Source of the DNA: Roseateles sp.
Lineage (GTDB): Bacteria; Pseudomonadota; Gammaproteobacteria; Burkholderiales; Burkholderiaceae
DNA: 64,000 nt
Assembly (NCBI GenBank): GCA_019232985.1
Contig: JAFAMW010000051.1
Location: 1 to 64,000, forward strand
Direction of reading: 5' to 3'
A model generated the notes under the pieces. It was given only the letters and a program-made list of their open reading frames with translations, did no database searches and was not told where the DNA came from. Shown here piece after piece: positions 46,633-60,046 of the stretch; position 1 is the first letter of the stretch; each line of letters opens with the position of its first letter. A program made the translations under genes and the position numbers.

Positions 46633-47276
46633 CAGCTCTTGCTCTTGAGCGGCGCGGCCGCCGCCTTCTGGTTGCGCTCGGTCAGCGCCTTGATCAGGCC
46701 CTCGATGCCGTTCGCGCCGATCTCCTGGGCAAAGCTGTTCTTGTACTGATCGGCGAGCCAGATGCCGAGCACGTTGACGTCGTAGATCTTCCACTCGGCG
46801 CCGACCTTCTCGAGGCGGTAGTCGAGCTGGACCGGGTCGCCGCTACCGCGGATCTCGGTACGCACGACGACCTCGGTCTCGTCGGCGGCCGCCCGCAGCG
46901 GCTTCAACGCGATGTTCTGGTCCTTGACCTGGGTCAGCGCGCCCGCATAGGTGCGCACGAGCAGGGCCTTGAACTGGGCCTCGAGGCGTTGCTGCTGGTC
47001 CGGCGTCGCCTGGCGCCAGAAGCGGCCGACGGCCGACGCCGTCATGCGGTCGAAGTCGACATGGGGCATGATCTTGCCGTCGACGAGGTCGACGATGCGG
47101 CTGACGTCGCCGCCCTGGATCGCCTTGTCGCTCTTGAGCGTGTTCAGCGTCTCGATCGAAAGCTGGCGGATCAGCAGGTCCGGCGCGCTCGCGTCGGCGG
47201 CGTGGGCGCCGATCGCAAGCCCCAGGCTCAGGCCGGCGGCCAGCAGGCTGCGCAGGATGACATTGCGGGCATTCAT
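46632..47276 (-). CDS. mlaC: Periplasmic phospholipid-binding protein MlaC
   Basis: Soluble periplasmic carrier that ferries lipids between MlaA and MlaFEDB. The 214-residue precursor has a Sec signal peptide ending AIGAHA (cut near 26). The domain motif PHVDFDRMTASAVGRFWRQA and VEYRLEKVGAEWKIYDV-like block LDYRLEKVGAEWKIYDVNV are typical. AAGGA supports the ATG at 47276 rather than 47312. Confidence 0.92.
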   Translation of the reverse strand: MNARNVILRSLLAAGLSLGLAIGAHAADASAPDLLIRQLSIETLNTLKSDKAIQGGDVSRIVDLVDGKIMPHVDFDRMTASAVGRFWRQATPDQQQRLEAQFKALLVRTYAGALTQVKDQNIALKPLRAAADETEVVVRTEIRGSGDPVQLDYRLEKVGAEWKIYDVNVLGIWLADQYKNSFAQEIGANGIEGLIKALTERNQKAAAAPLKSKS

Positions 47277-47372
47277 GGTTTTCCTTTCAAGCCGGTTCGA
47301 GTCCCGGTACAACGCACAGTATCCGGGATCGGTTCACCTGGGCTGTGTTGCAAACAGTTAGCGCCGGCGGAC

Positions 47373-48215
47373 TCAGCGCGACGCCGCGCTCGCTGGCGCG
47401 CTCGCGGCCTCAGGCGCGCTGCCCGCCGCCTGGGCAGGCGCGCTCGCCGCGGCGTCGGGCGCCGGCAGCGCCTCGCTGCCGCTGATGACCTCGCCGGCCT
47501 CGTCGTCGTCGAAGCTGCCGCGGCGCTGCAGGTAGGCGTCGCGGTAGAAGGTGTACTTGTCGAGCGCGATGCCCTCGAGCATGTCGCTCGCGCGCAGCAG
47601 ATTCGCGCGCGTGTTGATCAGCTCGAGCGAATAGAGCGCGACCTTCGCGCGGCCGTCGTCGACGAGCACGGCCGGCGACGCGAGGCGGTCGAACGGCAGC
47701 CCGACCGTGTCGCGCACCGAGGACGGCCCGAACAGCGGCCAGACGATATAGGCGCCGGTGCCGAAGCCCCAGCGGCCGAGCGTCTTGCCGAAGTCCTGCG
47801 GGTTGCGCTCGATGCCGGCCTCGCCCGCGATGTCGAGCAGGCCCCCGATGCCCAGCGTCGAGTTCACGGCGAAGCGCATGCCCTGGTCCAGGGCGGGCTT
47901 GAAACGGCCCTGCAGCACGAGGTTCACGGCCGACCAGGCGTCGCCGATATTGTTGAAGAAATGGTCGACGCCGGTGCGCACCGGCTGCGGGACGACGTCG
48001 CGGTAGGTCGTCGCGACCGGCTTGAGCACATGCTCGTCGAGTCCGTCGTTGAACGCGAAGACCTTGCGGTTCCAGGACTCCCAGGGGTCGAGGCGCTGGC
48101 CCTGCGAGCTGCGGCCGCGCAGCGTGTCGACGGTCGAGCAGGCGCTGAGCAGTGCGGCGCCGACGAGCAGCAGGGTCAGGCGCAGGCGGGCGGTAGGGCG
48201 CTTCTTGGACATCAT
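47373..48215 (-). CDS. mlaA: Outer-membrane lipoprotein MlaA (VacJ)
   Basis: Lipid-removing outer-membrane component of the Mla pathway. In its 280 residues, the signal peptide ends in a lipobox (LLSAC), the VacJ domain has DPWESWNRKVFAFNDGLDE, NNIGDAWSAVNLVLQG and FGKTLGRWGFGTGAYIVWPL, and an Ala/Pro/Ser-rich tail of about 40 residues follows. The ATG overlaps the mlaD stop by four bases. mlaA inside the operon is normal for Burkholderiales. Confidence 0.93.
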   Translation of the reverse strand: MMSKKRPTARLRLTLLLVGAALLSACSTVDTLRGRSSQGQRLDPWESWNRKVFAFNDGLDEHVLKPVATTYRDVVPQPVRTGVDHFFNNIGDAWSAVNLVLQGRFKPALDQGMRFAVNSTLGIGGLLDIAGEAGIERNPQDFGKTLGRWGFGTGAYIVWPLFGPSSVRDTVGLPFDRLASPAVLVDDGRAKVALYSLELINTRANLLRASDMLEGIALDKYTFYRDAYLQRRGSFDDDEAGEVISGSEALPAPDAAASAPAQAAGSAPEAASAPASAASR

Positions 48216-48700
48216 GGTTTGGCTCCCGAGGCGCCGCTGCTGCCGAGGTCCGCGGCCTTGCTATTGATGAACTGGCCGATCAGGTTCTCGAGCACGACAG
48301 CGCTCTGCGTCTGCTTGATGGTGTCGCCGGCGGCGAGGTTCTTCACGTCGGCGCCGGGCTCGAGGCCGACGTACTGCTCGCCGAGCAGGCCCGAGGTCAG
48401 GATCTTGGCCGTGCTGTCCTTCGGGAACTCGACGCCCTTGTACATCTTGAGGACGACGCGCGCCTGGAAGGTCTGCTGGTCGAAGCCGATCGACTCGACG
48501 CGGCCGACGACGACGCCCGCGCTCTTGACCGCCGCGTTCGGCTTGAGCCCGCCGATATTGTCGAAACGCGCCTGCAGCGCGTAGGTCGCGTCGAAGTTCA
48601 TGCTCAGCAGGTTGCCGGCGCGCAGCGCGAGGAACAGCAGGGCCGCGCCGCCGATCAGCACGAACAGCCCGACCCACGCATCGTGTTTGGAGGTTTGCAT
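48212..48700 (-). CDS. mlaD: MCE-domain lipid transport protein MlaD
   Basis: Inner-membrane-anchored hexamer-forming substrate-binding subunit. In its 162 residues, an N-terminal helix (about 9-28, WVGLFVLIGGAALLFLAL) precedes one MCE domain (FDNIGGLKPNAAVKSAGVVV; LGEQYVGLEPGADVKNLAAG). GGGAGAG upstream supports the ATG at 48700 (MQTSKHDAWVG). A longer frame to 48844 overlaps mlaE and is not credible. Confidence 0.93.
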   Translation of the reverse strand: MQTSKHDAWVGLFVLIGGAALLFLALRAGNLLSMNFDATYALQARFDNIGGLKPNAAVKSAGVVVGRVESIGFDQQTFQARVVLKMYKGVEFPKDSTAKILTSGLLGEQYVGLEPGADVKNLAAGDTIKQTQSAVVLENLIGQFINSKAADLGSSGASGAKP

Positions 48701-48729
48701 TCTTGGTCTCTCCCGTTTCTGGGGCGAAT

Positions 48730-49521
48730 TCAAATCGAGAACATCAGCGCCGTCAGCACGAAGTCCAGGCCCAGCACGGCCAGCGACGCGATCACGACGG
48801 TGCGCGTCGTCGCGGCGGACACGCCCTCGGGCGTCGGCTGGCACGAATAGCCCTGGGCCAGCGCGACGAAGCTGACGGTCACGCCGAAGACGAAGCTCTT
48901 GATCACGCCGTTGCCGACATCGGCGAACACGTCGACGCCGCCCTGCATCTGCGACCAGAACGCGCCGCCGTCGATGCCGATCAGCACGACGCCGACGAGC
49001 CAGCCGCCGAGCACGCCGACGGCCGAGAACACGGCGGCGAGCAGCGGCATCGCGATCACGCCGCCGAGGAAGCGCGGCGCGAGCACGCGGCGCACCGGGT
49101 CGACGGCCATCATCTCCATCGCCGTGAGCTGCTCGCCGGCCTTCATCAGGCCGATCTCGGCCGTCAGCGAGGTGCCGGCACGGCCCGCGAACAGCAGCGC
49201 CGTGACAACGGGCCCGAGCTCGCGCACGAGGCTCAGCGCGACGAGCAGGCCGACCGCTTCCGACGAGCCGTAGCGCTGCAGCGTGTAATAGCCCTGCAGC
49301 GCGAGCACGAAGCCGACGAACAGCCCCGACACGCCGATGATCGACAGCGAACGGTTGCCGAGGAAGAAGACCTGCTCGCGCACGAGGCCGAAACGGCGCA
49401 GCGCCGTGCCCATGCGCAGCACGAGCTGCACGAACAGGCGCGCGCTCGCGCCCAGGTCGGCGAGGCTCGCGCGCGTCCAGGCGCCGAGGCGGGCCAGCGC
49501 GTTCACGTCGGCGGCTCTCAC
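48730..49521 (-). CDS. mlaE: Mla ABC transporter permease MlaE
   Basis: Permease of the phospholipid ABC transporter, with five or six membrane helices. In its 263 residues, typical motifs are SIIGVSGLFVGFVLALQGYY, RELGPVVTALLFAGRAGTS and EQLTAMEMMAVDPVRRVLAP. The start is uncertain: a GTG at 49521 overlaps the TGA of a 26-codon bridging ORF, and a second GTG at 49506 (VNALARLGAW) would match the usual family length (258 residues). I list the longer one. Confidence 0.9.
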   Translation of the reverse strand: MRAADVNALARLGAWTRASLADLGASARLFVQLVLRMGTALRRFGLVREQVFFLGNRSLSIIGVSGLFVGFVLALQGYYTLQRYGSSEAVGLLVALSLVRELGPVVTALLFAGRAGTSLTAEIGLMKAGEQLTAMEMMAVDPVRRVLAPRFLGGVIAMPLLAAVFSAVGVLGGWLVGVVLIGIDGGAFWSQMQGGVDVFADVGNGVIKSFVFGVTVSFVALAQGYSCQPTPEGVSAATTRTVVIASLAVLGLDFVLTALMFSI

Positions 49522-49598
49522 TGGGGCACCCTTCGCGCTACGCGCTGTCCCGCCGAGCGGGAGTAAGCGCCTTTCGGAGCGGCGGTGCGGGCGCTCAT
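49518..49598 (-). CDS. 26-residue bridging ORF between mlaF and mlaE
   Basis: An ATG overlapping the mlaF stop (ATGA) opens 26 codons (MSARTAAPKGAYSRSAGQRV...) whose TGA overlaps the mlaE GTG (GTGA). The peptide is basic and has no recognisable fold. The DNA is hairpin-rich (CCCGC/GCGGG around 49550), and its CTTTCGGAGCGGC resembles the end module of repeats R1-R4, so an inserted element that keeps translation coupled is plausible. Whether the peptide matters is unknown. Confidence 0.4.
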   Translation of the reverse strand: MSARTAAPKGAYSRSAGQRVARRVPQ

Positions 49599-50428
49599 GC
49601 GGCCACCCCGAAGTCCTCGGCCACCGGCGCGGCCGGCTGGTGGAAGCGCACCGGCCCCTCGGGCTCGGCGCCGACGAACTGGCGCACGAGCGGGTCGCTG
49701 CTCGCGCGCAGCTCGTCGGGCGTGCCGTAGGCGACGACACGGCCGTTCGCGACCATCGCGACATGGTCGGCGATGCCGAAGGTCTCGTGCAGGTCGTGCG
49801 AGACGATGACGCTCGTCAGGCCCAGCGCGTCGTTGAGGTCGCGGATCAGGCGCGCGGCGACGCCGAGCGAGATCGGGTCGAGGCCCGCGAACGGCTCGTC
49901 GTAGAGCACGACCTCGGGGTCGAGCGCGATCGCGCGGGCGAGCGCGACGCGCCGCGCCATGCCGCCCGAGACCTCGCTGGGCATCAGGTCGCGCGCGCCG
50001 CGCAGGCCGACCGCGTTGAGCTTCATCAACACGAGGTCGCGGATCATCGCCTCGGGCAGGTCGGTGTGCTCGCGCAGCGGGAACGCGACGTTCTCGAACA
50101 CCGAGAGGTCGGTGAACAGCGCGCCGAACTGGAACAGCACGCCCATGCGCCGGCGCACCGCGTAGATCTGGGATTCGCCGAGCGGGCCGAGGTCCTGGCC
50201 GTCGAACCGCACCTGGCCGGCGAACGGGCGGATCTGCCGCCCGAGCAGGCGCAGGATGGTCGTCTTGCCGCCGCCCGAGGTGCCGATCAGCGCGAGCACC
50301 TCGCCGCGCCGGACCTGCAGGTCGACGCCGTCGAGGATGGCGCGCCCGCCGTAGCCGCAGCGCACGCCGCGCAGCTCAATCAGGGGGGCCGCTGCTTGAG
50401 AAAAGGTGGTCTGACTGGAAAGGGCCAT
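49595..50428 (-). CDS. mlaF: Mla ABC transporter ATP-binding protein MlaF
   Basis: ATPase of the phospholipid transporter. In its 277 residues, Walker A is GTSGGGKTT (about 49-57), the Q-loop sits in MGVLFQFGALFTDL, the ABC signature is VSGGMARRVALARAIA (S-G-G-M form), Walker B is VVLYDEPFAGLDP, and the H-loop is VSHDL. The extended C-terminus (GPVRFHQPAAPVAEDFGVAA) is similar in length to the tail that contacts the neighbouring MlaF. First gene of the operon, 175 bases after gltD ends. Confidence 0.94.
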   Translation of the reverse strand: MALSSQTTFSQAAAPLIELRGVRCGYGGRAILDGVDLQVRRGEVLALIGTSGGGKTTILRLLGRQIRPFAGQVRFDGQDLGPLGESQIYAVRRRMGVLFQFGALFTDLSVFENVAFPLREHTDLPEAMIRDLVLMKLNAVGLRGARDLMPSEVSGGMARRVALARAIALDPEVVLYDEPFAGLDPISLGVAARLIRDLNDALGLTSVIVSHDLHETFGIADHVAMVANGRVVAYGTPDELRASSDPLVRQFVGAEPEGPVRFHQPAAPVAEDFGVAA

Positions 50429-50603
50429 GGTCCGACGCCTGGATGGGCGCGAGGCCCTGCTCTATTCGACAAGGCGCACATGATAGGGGAACTACCGAGC
50501 GCGCGCCGGCGAGCCCCGCGAAGCCCCGCGCGCGGCTGGGCCGCGCAAAAGTTCGGGTTTGCGCGGCGCCGCCCGACCGGCGACCCGGCCTGCCGAAATT
50601 TTG

Positions 50604-52082
50604 TCAGCGCGGCAGCGTCGTCGCGCCCATCAGGTAGGCGTCGACCGCGCGCGCGGCCTGGCGGCCCTCGCGGATGGCCCAGACGACGAGGCTCTGGCCG
50701 CGCCGCATGTCGCCGGCCGCGAAGACCTTGGCTACGTCGGTCGCGTAGGCCTGGGCGCCGTCGTCGGTGCTCGCCTTGGCGTTGCCGCGCGCGTCCTTCG
50801 CGACGCCGAAGGCCTCGAGCACGGGGCTGACCGGGTTCACGAAGCCCATCGCGAGCAGCACGAGGTCGGCCTTGACGAGCTGCTCGCTGCCGGGCACCTC
50901 GGTCATCTTGCCGCCGACCCATTCGAGCTTGACCGTCTTCACGCCGGTCAGCTTGCCCTTCTCGCCCACAAACTCCTTGGTCGCGATCGCGAACGCGCGC
51001 TCGCAGCCCTCCTCGTGGCTGCTCGAGGTGCGCAGCTTGATCGGCCAGTAGGGCCAGGTCAGCGGGCGGTCCTCCTGCTCGGGCGGCTGGGGCAGCAGCT
51101 CGAACTGGGTCACGCTCTTCGCGCCGTGGCGGTTGCTCGTGCCGACGCAGTCGCTGCCGGTGTCGCCGCCGCCGATCACGACGACATGCTTGCCCGCGGC
51201 CGAGAGCTGGCCCTTGAGCTTGTCGCCGGCGTTGACCTTGTTCTGCTGGGGCAGGAACTCCATGGCGAAGTGCACGCCGGCGAGCTCGCGGCCCGGCACC
51301 GGCAGGTCGCGCGACTGTTCGGCGCCGCCCGCGAGCAGCACCGCGTCGAAATGGCCGACGAGCTCGGCGCCGCTGACGGTTTCCTTGGCCCAGTTCGTGA
51401 CCTTGGAGCCTTCGCCGAGCGAGCCGACGAGCACGCCGGTGCGGAACACGACGCCCTCGGCCTCCATCTGCGCGACGCGGCGGTCGATATGCGACTTCTC
51501 CATCTTGAAGTCCGGGATGCCATAGCGCAGCAGGCCGCCGACGCGGTCGTTCTTCTCGAACACCGTGACGCTATGGCCGGCGCGCGCGAGCTGCTGCGCG
51601 GCCGCGAGGCCGGCCGGGCCCGAACCGACGACGGCGACGGTCTTGCCGGTCTTGGCCGCCGGCAGCTGCGGCGCGACCCAGCCCTCGAGCCAGCCGCGGT
51701 CGATGATCGCGTGCTCGATCGACTTGATGCCGACCGCGTCGTCGTTGACGTTGAGCGTGCACGCGGCCTCGCAGGGCGCCGGGCAGACGCGGCCCGTGAA
51801 CTCGGGGAAGTTGTTGGTGCTGTGGAGCACCGCGAGCGCGGCCTTCCAGTCCTGCTCGCGGCCGCGGTAGACGAGGTCGTTGAAGTCCGGGATCACGTTG
51901 TTGACCGGGCAGCCGCTGTTGCAGAACGGCGTGCCGCAGTCCATGCAGCGCGCGCCCTGCTGCTTCGCCTGCTCGGTGCTCAGGCCGATCACGAATTCCT
52001 TGTAGTTCTTGACGCGCGCGCCGACGGGCTCGTAGCCCTCCTCGAGACGCTCGAACTCCATGAAGCCGGTGACTTTTCCCAT
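50604..52082 (-). CDS. gltD: Glutamate synthase, small (beta) subunit
   Basis: NADPH-oxidising flavoprotein subunit of GOGAT, providing electrons to GltB. In its 492 residues, the N-terminal Fe-S cysteine region is [17 protein letters not shown] with CPAPCEAAC, the FAD loop [19 protein letters not shown] follows, and [14 protein letters not shown] is the NADPH loop. The ATG at 52082 ([10 protein letters not shown]) is family-typical. Lies 19 bases after gltB. Confidence 0.96.
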   Translation of the reverse strand: MGKVTGFMEFERLEEGYEPVGARVKNYKEFVIGLSTEQAKQQGARCMDCGTPFCNSGCPVNNVIPDFNDLVYRGREQDWKAALAVLHSTNNFPEFTGRVCPAPCEAACTLNVNDDAVGIKSIEHAIIDRGWLEGWVAPQLPAAKTGKTVAVVGSGPAGLAAAQQLARAGHSVTVFEKNDRVGGLLRYGIPDFKMEKSHIDRRVAQMEAEGVVFRTGVLVGSLGEGSKVTNWAKETVSGAELVGHFDAVLLAGGAEQSRDLPVPGRELAGVHFAMEFLPQQNKVNAGDKLKGQLSAAGKHVVVIGGGDTGSDCVGTSNRHGAKSVTQFELLPQPPEQEDRPLTWPYWPIKLRTSSSHEEGCERAFAIATKEFVGEKGKLTGVKTVKLEWVGGKMTEVPGSEQLVKADLVLLAMGFVNPVSPVLEAFGVAKDARGNAKASTDDGAQAYATDVAKVFAAGDMRRGQSLVVWAIREGRQAARAVDAYLMGATTLPR

Positions 52083-52101
52083 GATGCTGCTCTCTCTTCT
52101 C

Positions 52102-56874
<4,773 letters not shown>

Positions 56875-56905
56875 GGCGCGTCCTGCTGCAATGCTTGGAG
56901 CGCGA

Positions 56906-56934
56906 AATTTAAGGCAGTCTTTGCGCTGACACAA
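56906..56934 (-). promoter_or_regulatory. gltB promoter candidate
   Basis: On the minus strand TTGTGT (56934-56929) and TAAATT (56911-56906) are separated by exactly 17 bases, giving a start near 56899 and a leader of about 25 bases. The left end of the transposase unit (GGGGTCGG at 56947) begins 13 bases upstream of the -35, so any activator site for gltBD would have been displaced or replaced by it. Confidence 0.55.
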
Positions 56935-56943
56935 TCTTCAATA

Positions 56944-56960
56944 AATGGGGTCGGACTCCA
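56944..56960 (+). repeat. Left flanking inverted repeat of the RAYT unit
   Basis: AATGGGGTCGGACTCC-like sequence, the inverse counterpart of the motif at 57731-57742 read on the minus strand. A related AATTGGGGACAGAGT copy follows at about 56993-57007, between this repeat and the end of the transposase gene. Confidence 0.6.
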
Positions 56961-57014
56961 ATTAATCATTTCAACAGCCGTCAATCGAAATAAATTGGGG
57001 ACAGAGTGAAGATT

Positions 57015-57713
57015 TCAGGCACCAGATTGGCGCGGTGGCCGCCCGCGGCGGCGCGGTGCGAGCGGCCGTTCGGTCGTCTTCGCGACGAGCGCCATCCAGG
57101 CCGGGCCGCCGAGCGGCCAGCCCTTGAGCGCCGAGTCGTTCAGGGCCTGGGCTTCGGCCGCGCTGCAGCCCTCGGCGAGCCACGCGCGCCAGGCCGCCTC
57201 GCGCTCGAACGGGGTGTTGCCAACGCCCCAGAATAGTGCGTGATCGTGGATCAGCGGATCGCGCCAGCGGCCGAGGTGATGTGAGGCGCTCGACCAACGG
57301 TAGTCGCCGGGCTCGCCGAACCACGCCCCCGTGCGCCCGGGCGCGAGCTCGATGAAACGCATGCCGGCGAGCAGGTGCGCGGCGGCCTCGAGCGGCGCGG
57401 CGCGGAAGCGCCCGTCCCACAGCGTGCCGCTGCGGCTATGGCGCTGGTTGAAGGCCGCGACGTAGCGCCGACCGAGCGACTGCATCGCGCGGCTCAGGCC
57501 TTCGGCGGTGTCCGGCGTCACGAGCAGGTGGAGCCGGTCGTCGAGCATCGCGTAGGCGTGGACCGCGAGCCGGTGCAGCGCAGCGCTTTCGCGCAGTTCG
57601 GCAAGCAGGCGCTCGCGGTCGGCGTCGTCGGCGACGATCGCCTGGCCGTTGAGGCCGCGGTGGACGATGTGGTGAGGCTGGCCCGGCAGGGTCAGGCGCG
57701 CGAGTCTTGCCAT
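57015..57713 (-). CDS. REP-associated tyrosine transposase (RAYT), catalytic motif altered
   Basis: A 232-residue single-strand transposase of the Y1/IS200-like family without a partner tnpB. The start MARLARLTLPGQPHHIVHRG, the RSGTLWDGRF segment and DYRWSSASHHLG are family hallmarks, and the candidate nucleophile Tyr lies in LGRRYVAAFNQRHSRSG. The expected HUH motif (usually NHVHLL) is DDRLHLL, so the first metal-binding His is Arg. The gene is flanked by GGGGTCGGACTC inverted repeats. Either a degraded or a domesticated copy. Confidence 0.85.
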   Translation of the reverse strand: MARLARLTLPGQPHHIVHRGLNGQAIVADDADRERLLAELRESAALHRLAVHAYAMLDDRLHLLVTPDTAEGLSRAMQSLGRRYVAAFNQRHSRSGTLWDGRFRAAPLEAAAHLLAGMRFIELAPGRTGAWFGEPGDYRWSSASHHLGRWRDPLIHDHALFWGVGNTPFEREAAWRAWLAEGCSAAEAQALNDSALKGWPLGGPAWMALVAKTTERPLAPRRRGRPPRQSGA

Positions 57714-57717
57714 GGAC

Positions 57718-57738
57718 GGGGTCGGTGAGTCCGACCCC
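57718..57738. repeat. Right flanking palindrome of the RAYT unit
   Basis: GGGGTCGG (57718-57725) and CCGACCCC (57731-57738) form a perfect 8-bp stem with a 5-base loop (TGAGT), immediately upstream of the transposase start. On the minus strand it reads AATTGGGGTCGGACTCACC, matching the left repeat at 56944-56960. This is the kind of REP-like structure RAYT proteins act on. Confidence 0.75.
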
Positions 57739-57765
57739 AATTATGCGACCCTGTGGTCGTCCGGC

Positions 57766-58899
57766 TCAGAACAGCGTCTTGCCGGTCAGGCGCTGGTGTT
57801 CCTTGATCGCGTAGCGGTCGGTCATGCCGGCGATGTAGTCGGTGCACGCACGCAGCCGGTCGGGGCCGGCCGCGAACTCGGCCGGCAGCAGCGCGGCGTC
57901 GCCCGCGTAGAGCGCGAAAAGCTCGCGCAGGATCTGCTCGGCGCGCTGGCGCTGCTCGGCGACCTGCGGGTGGCGGTACAGGTGGGCGAACAGGTGGCGC
58001 TTGAGCGCATGGCTCGCCGCGCGCATGTCGGCGCTGAAGCGCACGAGCGGCGCGGCTGCCGCGCGCACCGCGGCCGGGTCGGCGGGCGCCGCGTCGGCGA
58101 GCGCCCCGCGCGTCGCGTCGATGATGTCGTAGACCTGCGCCGACAGCATGCGCCGCAGCGTCTCGGCGAGCAGGCGCTTGCCCGTGAGGCCCGGATGCGC
58201 TGCGAGCGCGGCGCGCAGATGGGTGTCGACGAGCGGCACCGCGGCCTGCAGGCTCTCGAGCTCGAGCAGGCCCGAGCGCACGCCGTCGTCGATGTCGTGG
58301 GCGTTATAGGCGACCTCGTCGGCGAGGTTGCACAGCTGCGCCTCGAGGCTGGGCTGGCCGCCGTGCAGGAAGCGCGCGGCGACACCGCCGGGCTCGCGCG
58401 CCTCGAGCGCCTCGGCGTTGCGGCGCGAGCAATGCTTGAGGATGCCCTCGCGCGACTCGAAGCACAGGTTCAGGCCGTCGAAGTCGGCGTAGCGCTGCTC
58501 GAGCTCGTCGACGACGCGCAGCGACTGCAGGTTGTGCTCGAAGCCGCCGTGGTCCTTCATGCAGTCGTCGAGCACGTCCTGTCCCGCGTGGCCGAACGGC
58601 GTGTGGCCGAGGTCGTGGGCGAGCGCGACGGTCTCGACGAGGTCCTCCTCGAGGCCGAGGCTGCGCGCGATCGAGCGGCCGAGCTGGGCGACCTCGAGCG
58701 AATGCGTGAGCCGCGTGCGGAACAGGTCGCCCTCGTGGTTCAGGAAGACCTGGGTCTTGTAGACGAGGCGGCGGAACGCGCTGCTGTGGACGATGCGGTC
58801 GCGGTCGCGCTGGAAGTCGCTGCGCGTCGGCGCCGCCGCCTCGCCGAACCGGCGGCCGCGGCTGCGGGACGGGTCGGACGCGTAGGCGGCGAGCGGCAT
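57766..58899 (-). CDS. dgt: dGTP triphosphohydrolase-like protein
   Basis: HD-domain enzyme that hydrolyses dNTPs to nucleosides and triphosphate. In its 377 residues, metal ligands are in TRLTHSLEVAQ, LAHDLGHTPFGHAGQD and ADEVAYNAHDIDDGV, and the family block RDRDRIVHSSAFRRLVYKTQVF precedes them (RDRDRIVHSSAFRR). It is the short type-2 form. Six bases separate it from aroB, the aroK-aroB-dgt arrangement common in these bacteria. Confidence 0.93.
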   Translation of the reverse strand: MPLAAYASDPSRSRGRRFGEAAAPTRSDFQRDRDRIVHSSAFRRLVYKTQVFLNHEGDLFRTRLTHSLEVAQLGRSIARSLGLEEDLVETVALAHDLGHTPFGHAGQDVLDDCMKDHGGFEHNLQSLRVVDELEQRYADFDGLNLCFESREGILKHCSRRNAEALEAREPGGVAARFLHGGQPSLEAQLCNLADEVAYNAHDIDDGVRSGLLELESLQAAVPLVDTHLRAALAAHPGLTGKRLLAETLRRMLSAQVYDIIDATRGALADAAPADPAAVRAAAAPLVRFSADMRAASHALKRHLFAHLYRHPQVAEQRQRAEQILRELFALYAGDAALLPAEFAAGPDRLRACTDYIAGMTDRYAIKEHQRLTGKTLF

Positions 58900-58905
58900 G
58901 CTCGT

Positions 58906-60000
58906 TCAGGCGGCCGCGGTATGGGCCGCGATCACCTGCGCGACGAGTTCGTCGGGCGCCGCGTGCATGCCCGCGCGCCCGAGGCCCTCGATCAGCACGA
59001 AGCGGATCTCGCCGCCCTCGGCCTTCTTGTCGACGCGCATGAGTTCGAGCCAGCGTTCGATCGGCATCTGCGGCGCGCGCACGGGCAGGCCGGCGCGCTC
59101 GAGCAGGCGCGTGAGCCGCGTGACGAGGCTCGTCTCGGCCAGGCCGAGCCGTGCCGACAGCTCGGCCGCGAGCACCATGCCGCAGGCGACGCCCTCGCCG
59201 TGCAGCCACGCGCCGTAGCCGAGCCCGGCCTCGATCGCGTGGCCGAAGGTATGGCCGAAATTGAGGATCGCGCGCAGGCCGGCCTCGCGCTCGTCGGCGC
59301 CGACGACGGCGGCCTTGATCTCGCACGAGCGACGGATCGCGTGGGTCAACGCGGCCGCGTCGCGCGCGAGCAGCGCGTCGAGGTTGGCCTCGAGCCAGGC
59401 GAGGAATTCGGGGTCGGCGATCGGGCCGTACTTGATGACCTCGGCGAGGCCAGCCGCGAGCTCGCGCGCGGGCAGCGTCGCGAGCGTGTCCAGATCGGCG
59501 ACGACGCGCAGCGGCTGGTGGAACGCGCCGATCATGTTCTTGCCGAGCGGGTGGTTGATCGCGGTCTTGCCGCCGACCGAGGAGTCGACCTGCGCGAGCA
59601 GCGTCGTCGGCACCTGGACGAAGGGCACGCCGCGCATGTACACGGCCGCGGCGAAGCCCGTCATGTCGCCGACGACGCCGCCGCCGAGCGCGTAGAGCAC
59701 CGTCTTGCGGTCGGCCGCGCGCTCGAGCAGGCGCGCGAAGACGCGCTCGAGCGAGGCCCAGTCCTTGTACTGCTCGCCGTCGTCGAGCAGCACCGCGTCG
59801 ACCTCGGCGTGCAGCGGCGCGAGGCGCGCGCGCAGGCGCTCGAGGTAGAGCGGCGCCACCGTCGTGTTCGTGACGATCAGCGCGCTTTTCGAGCGCGGCA
59901 GGCCGGCCCAGGCCGCGGCGGCCTCGAGCAGCCCGGCGCCGATCAGGATGTCGTAGGAACGTTCGCCCAGCGCGATGGGCACCTTGTGCATACCGGTCAT
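58906..60000 (-). CDS. aroB: 3-dehydroquinate synthase AroB
   Basis: Second step of the shikimate pathway, converting DAHP to dehydroquinate with catalytic NAD. The 364-residue protein has [11 protein letters not shown], the NAD-binding [19 protein letters not shown], and zinc/substrate residues in [19 protein letters not shown] and [11 protein letters not shown]. Starts ATG at 60000, with another ATG three codons later ([15 protein letters not shown]) that may be the real one. Lies 46 bases after aroK. Confidence 0.95.
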   Translation of the reverse strand: MTGMHKVPIALGERSYDILIGAGLLEAAAAWAGLPRSKSALIVTNTTVAPLYLERLRARLAPLHAEVDAVLLDDGEQYKDWASLERVFARLLERAADRKTVLYALGGGVVGDMTGFAAAVYMRGVPFVQVPTTLLAQVDSSVGGKTAINHPLGKNMIGAFHQPLRVVADLDTLATLPARELAAGLAEVIKYGPIADPEFLAWLEANLDALLARDAAALTHAIRRSCEIKAAVVGADEREAGLRAILNFGHTFGHAIEAGLGYGAWLHGEGVACGMVLAAELSARLGLAETSLVTRLTRLLERAGLPVRAPQMPIERWLELMRVDKKAEGGEIRFVLIEGLGRAGMHAAPDELVAQVIAAHTAAA

Positions 60001-60046
60001 GGGCGCAAGTGTAGGCGCGCCGCGCGCGCCGCCGGCTTGAGCGGGC

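Noticed and set aside
48700..48844. N-terminal extension of mlaD to 48844
   Set aside because: It overlaps mlaE by over 100 bases; MCE proteins begin just before the membrane helix, and a good ribosome site precedes 48700.
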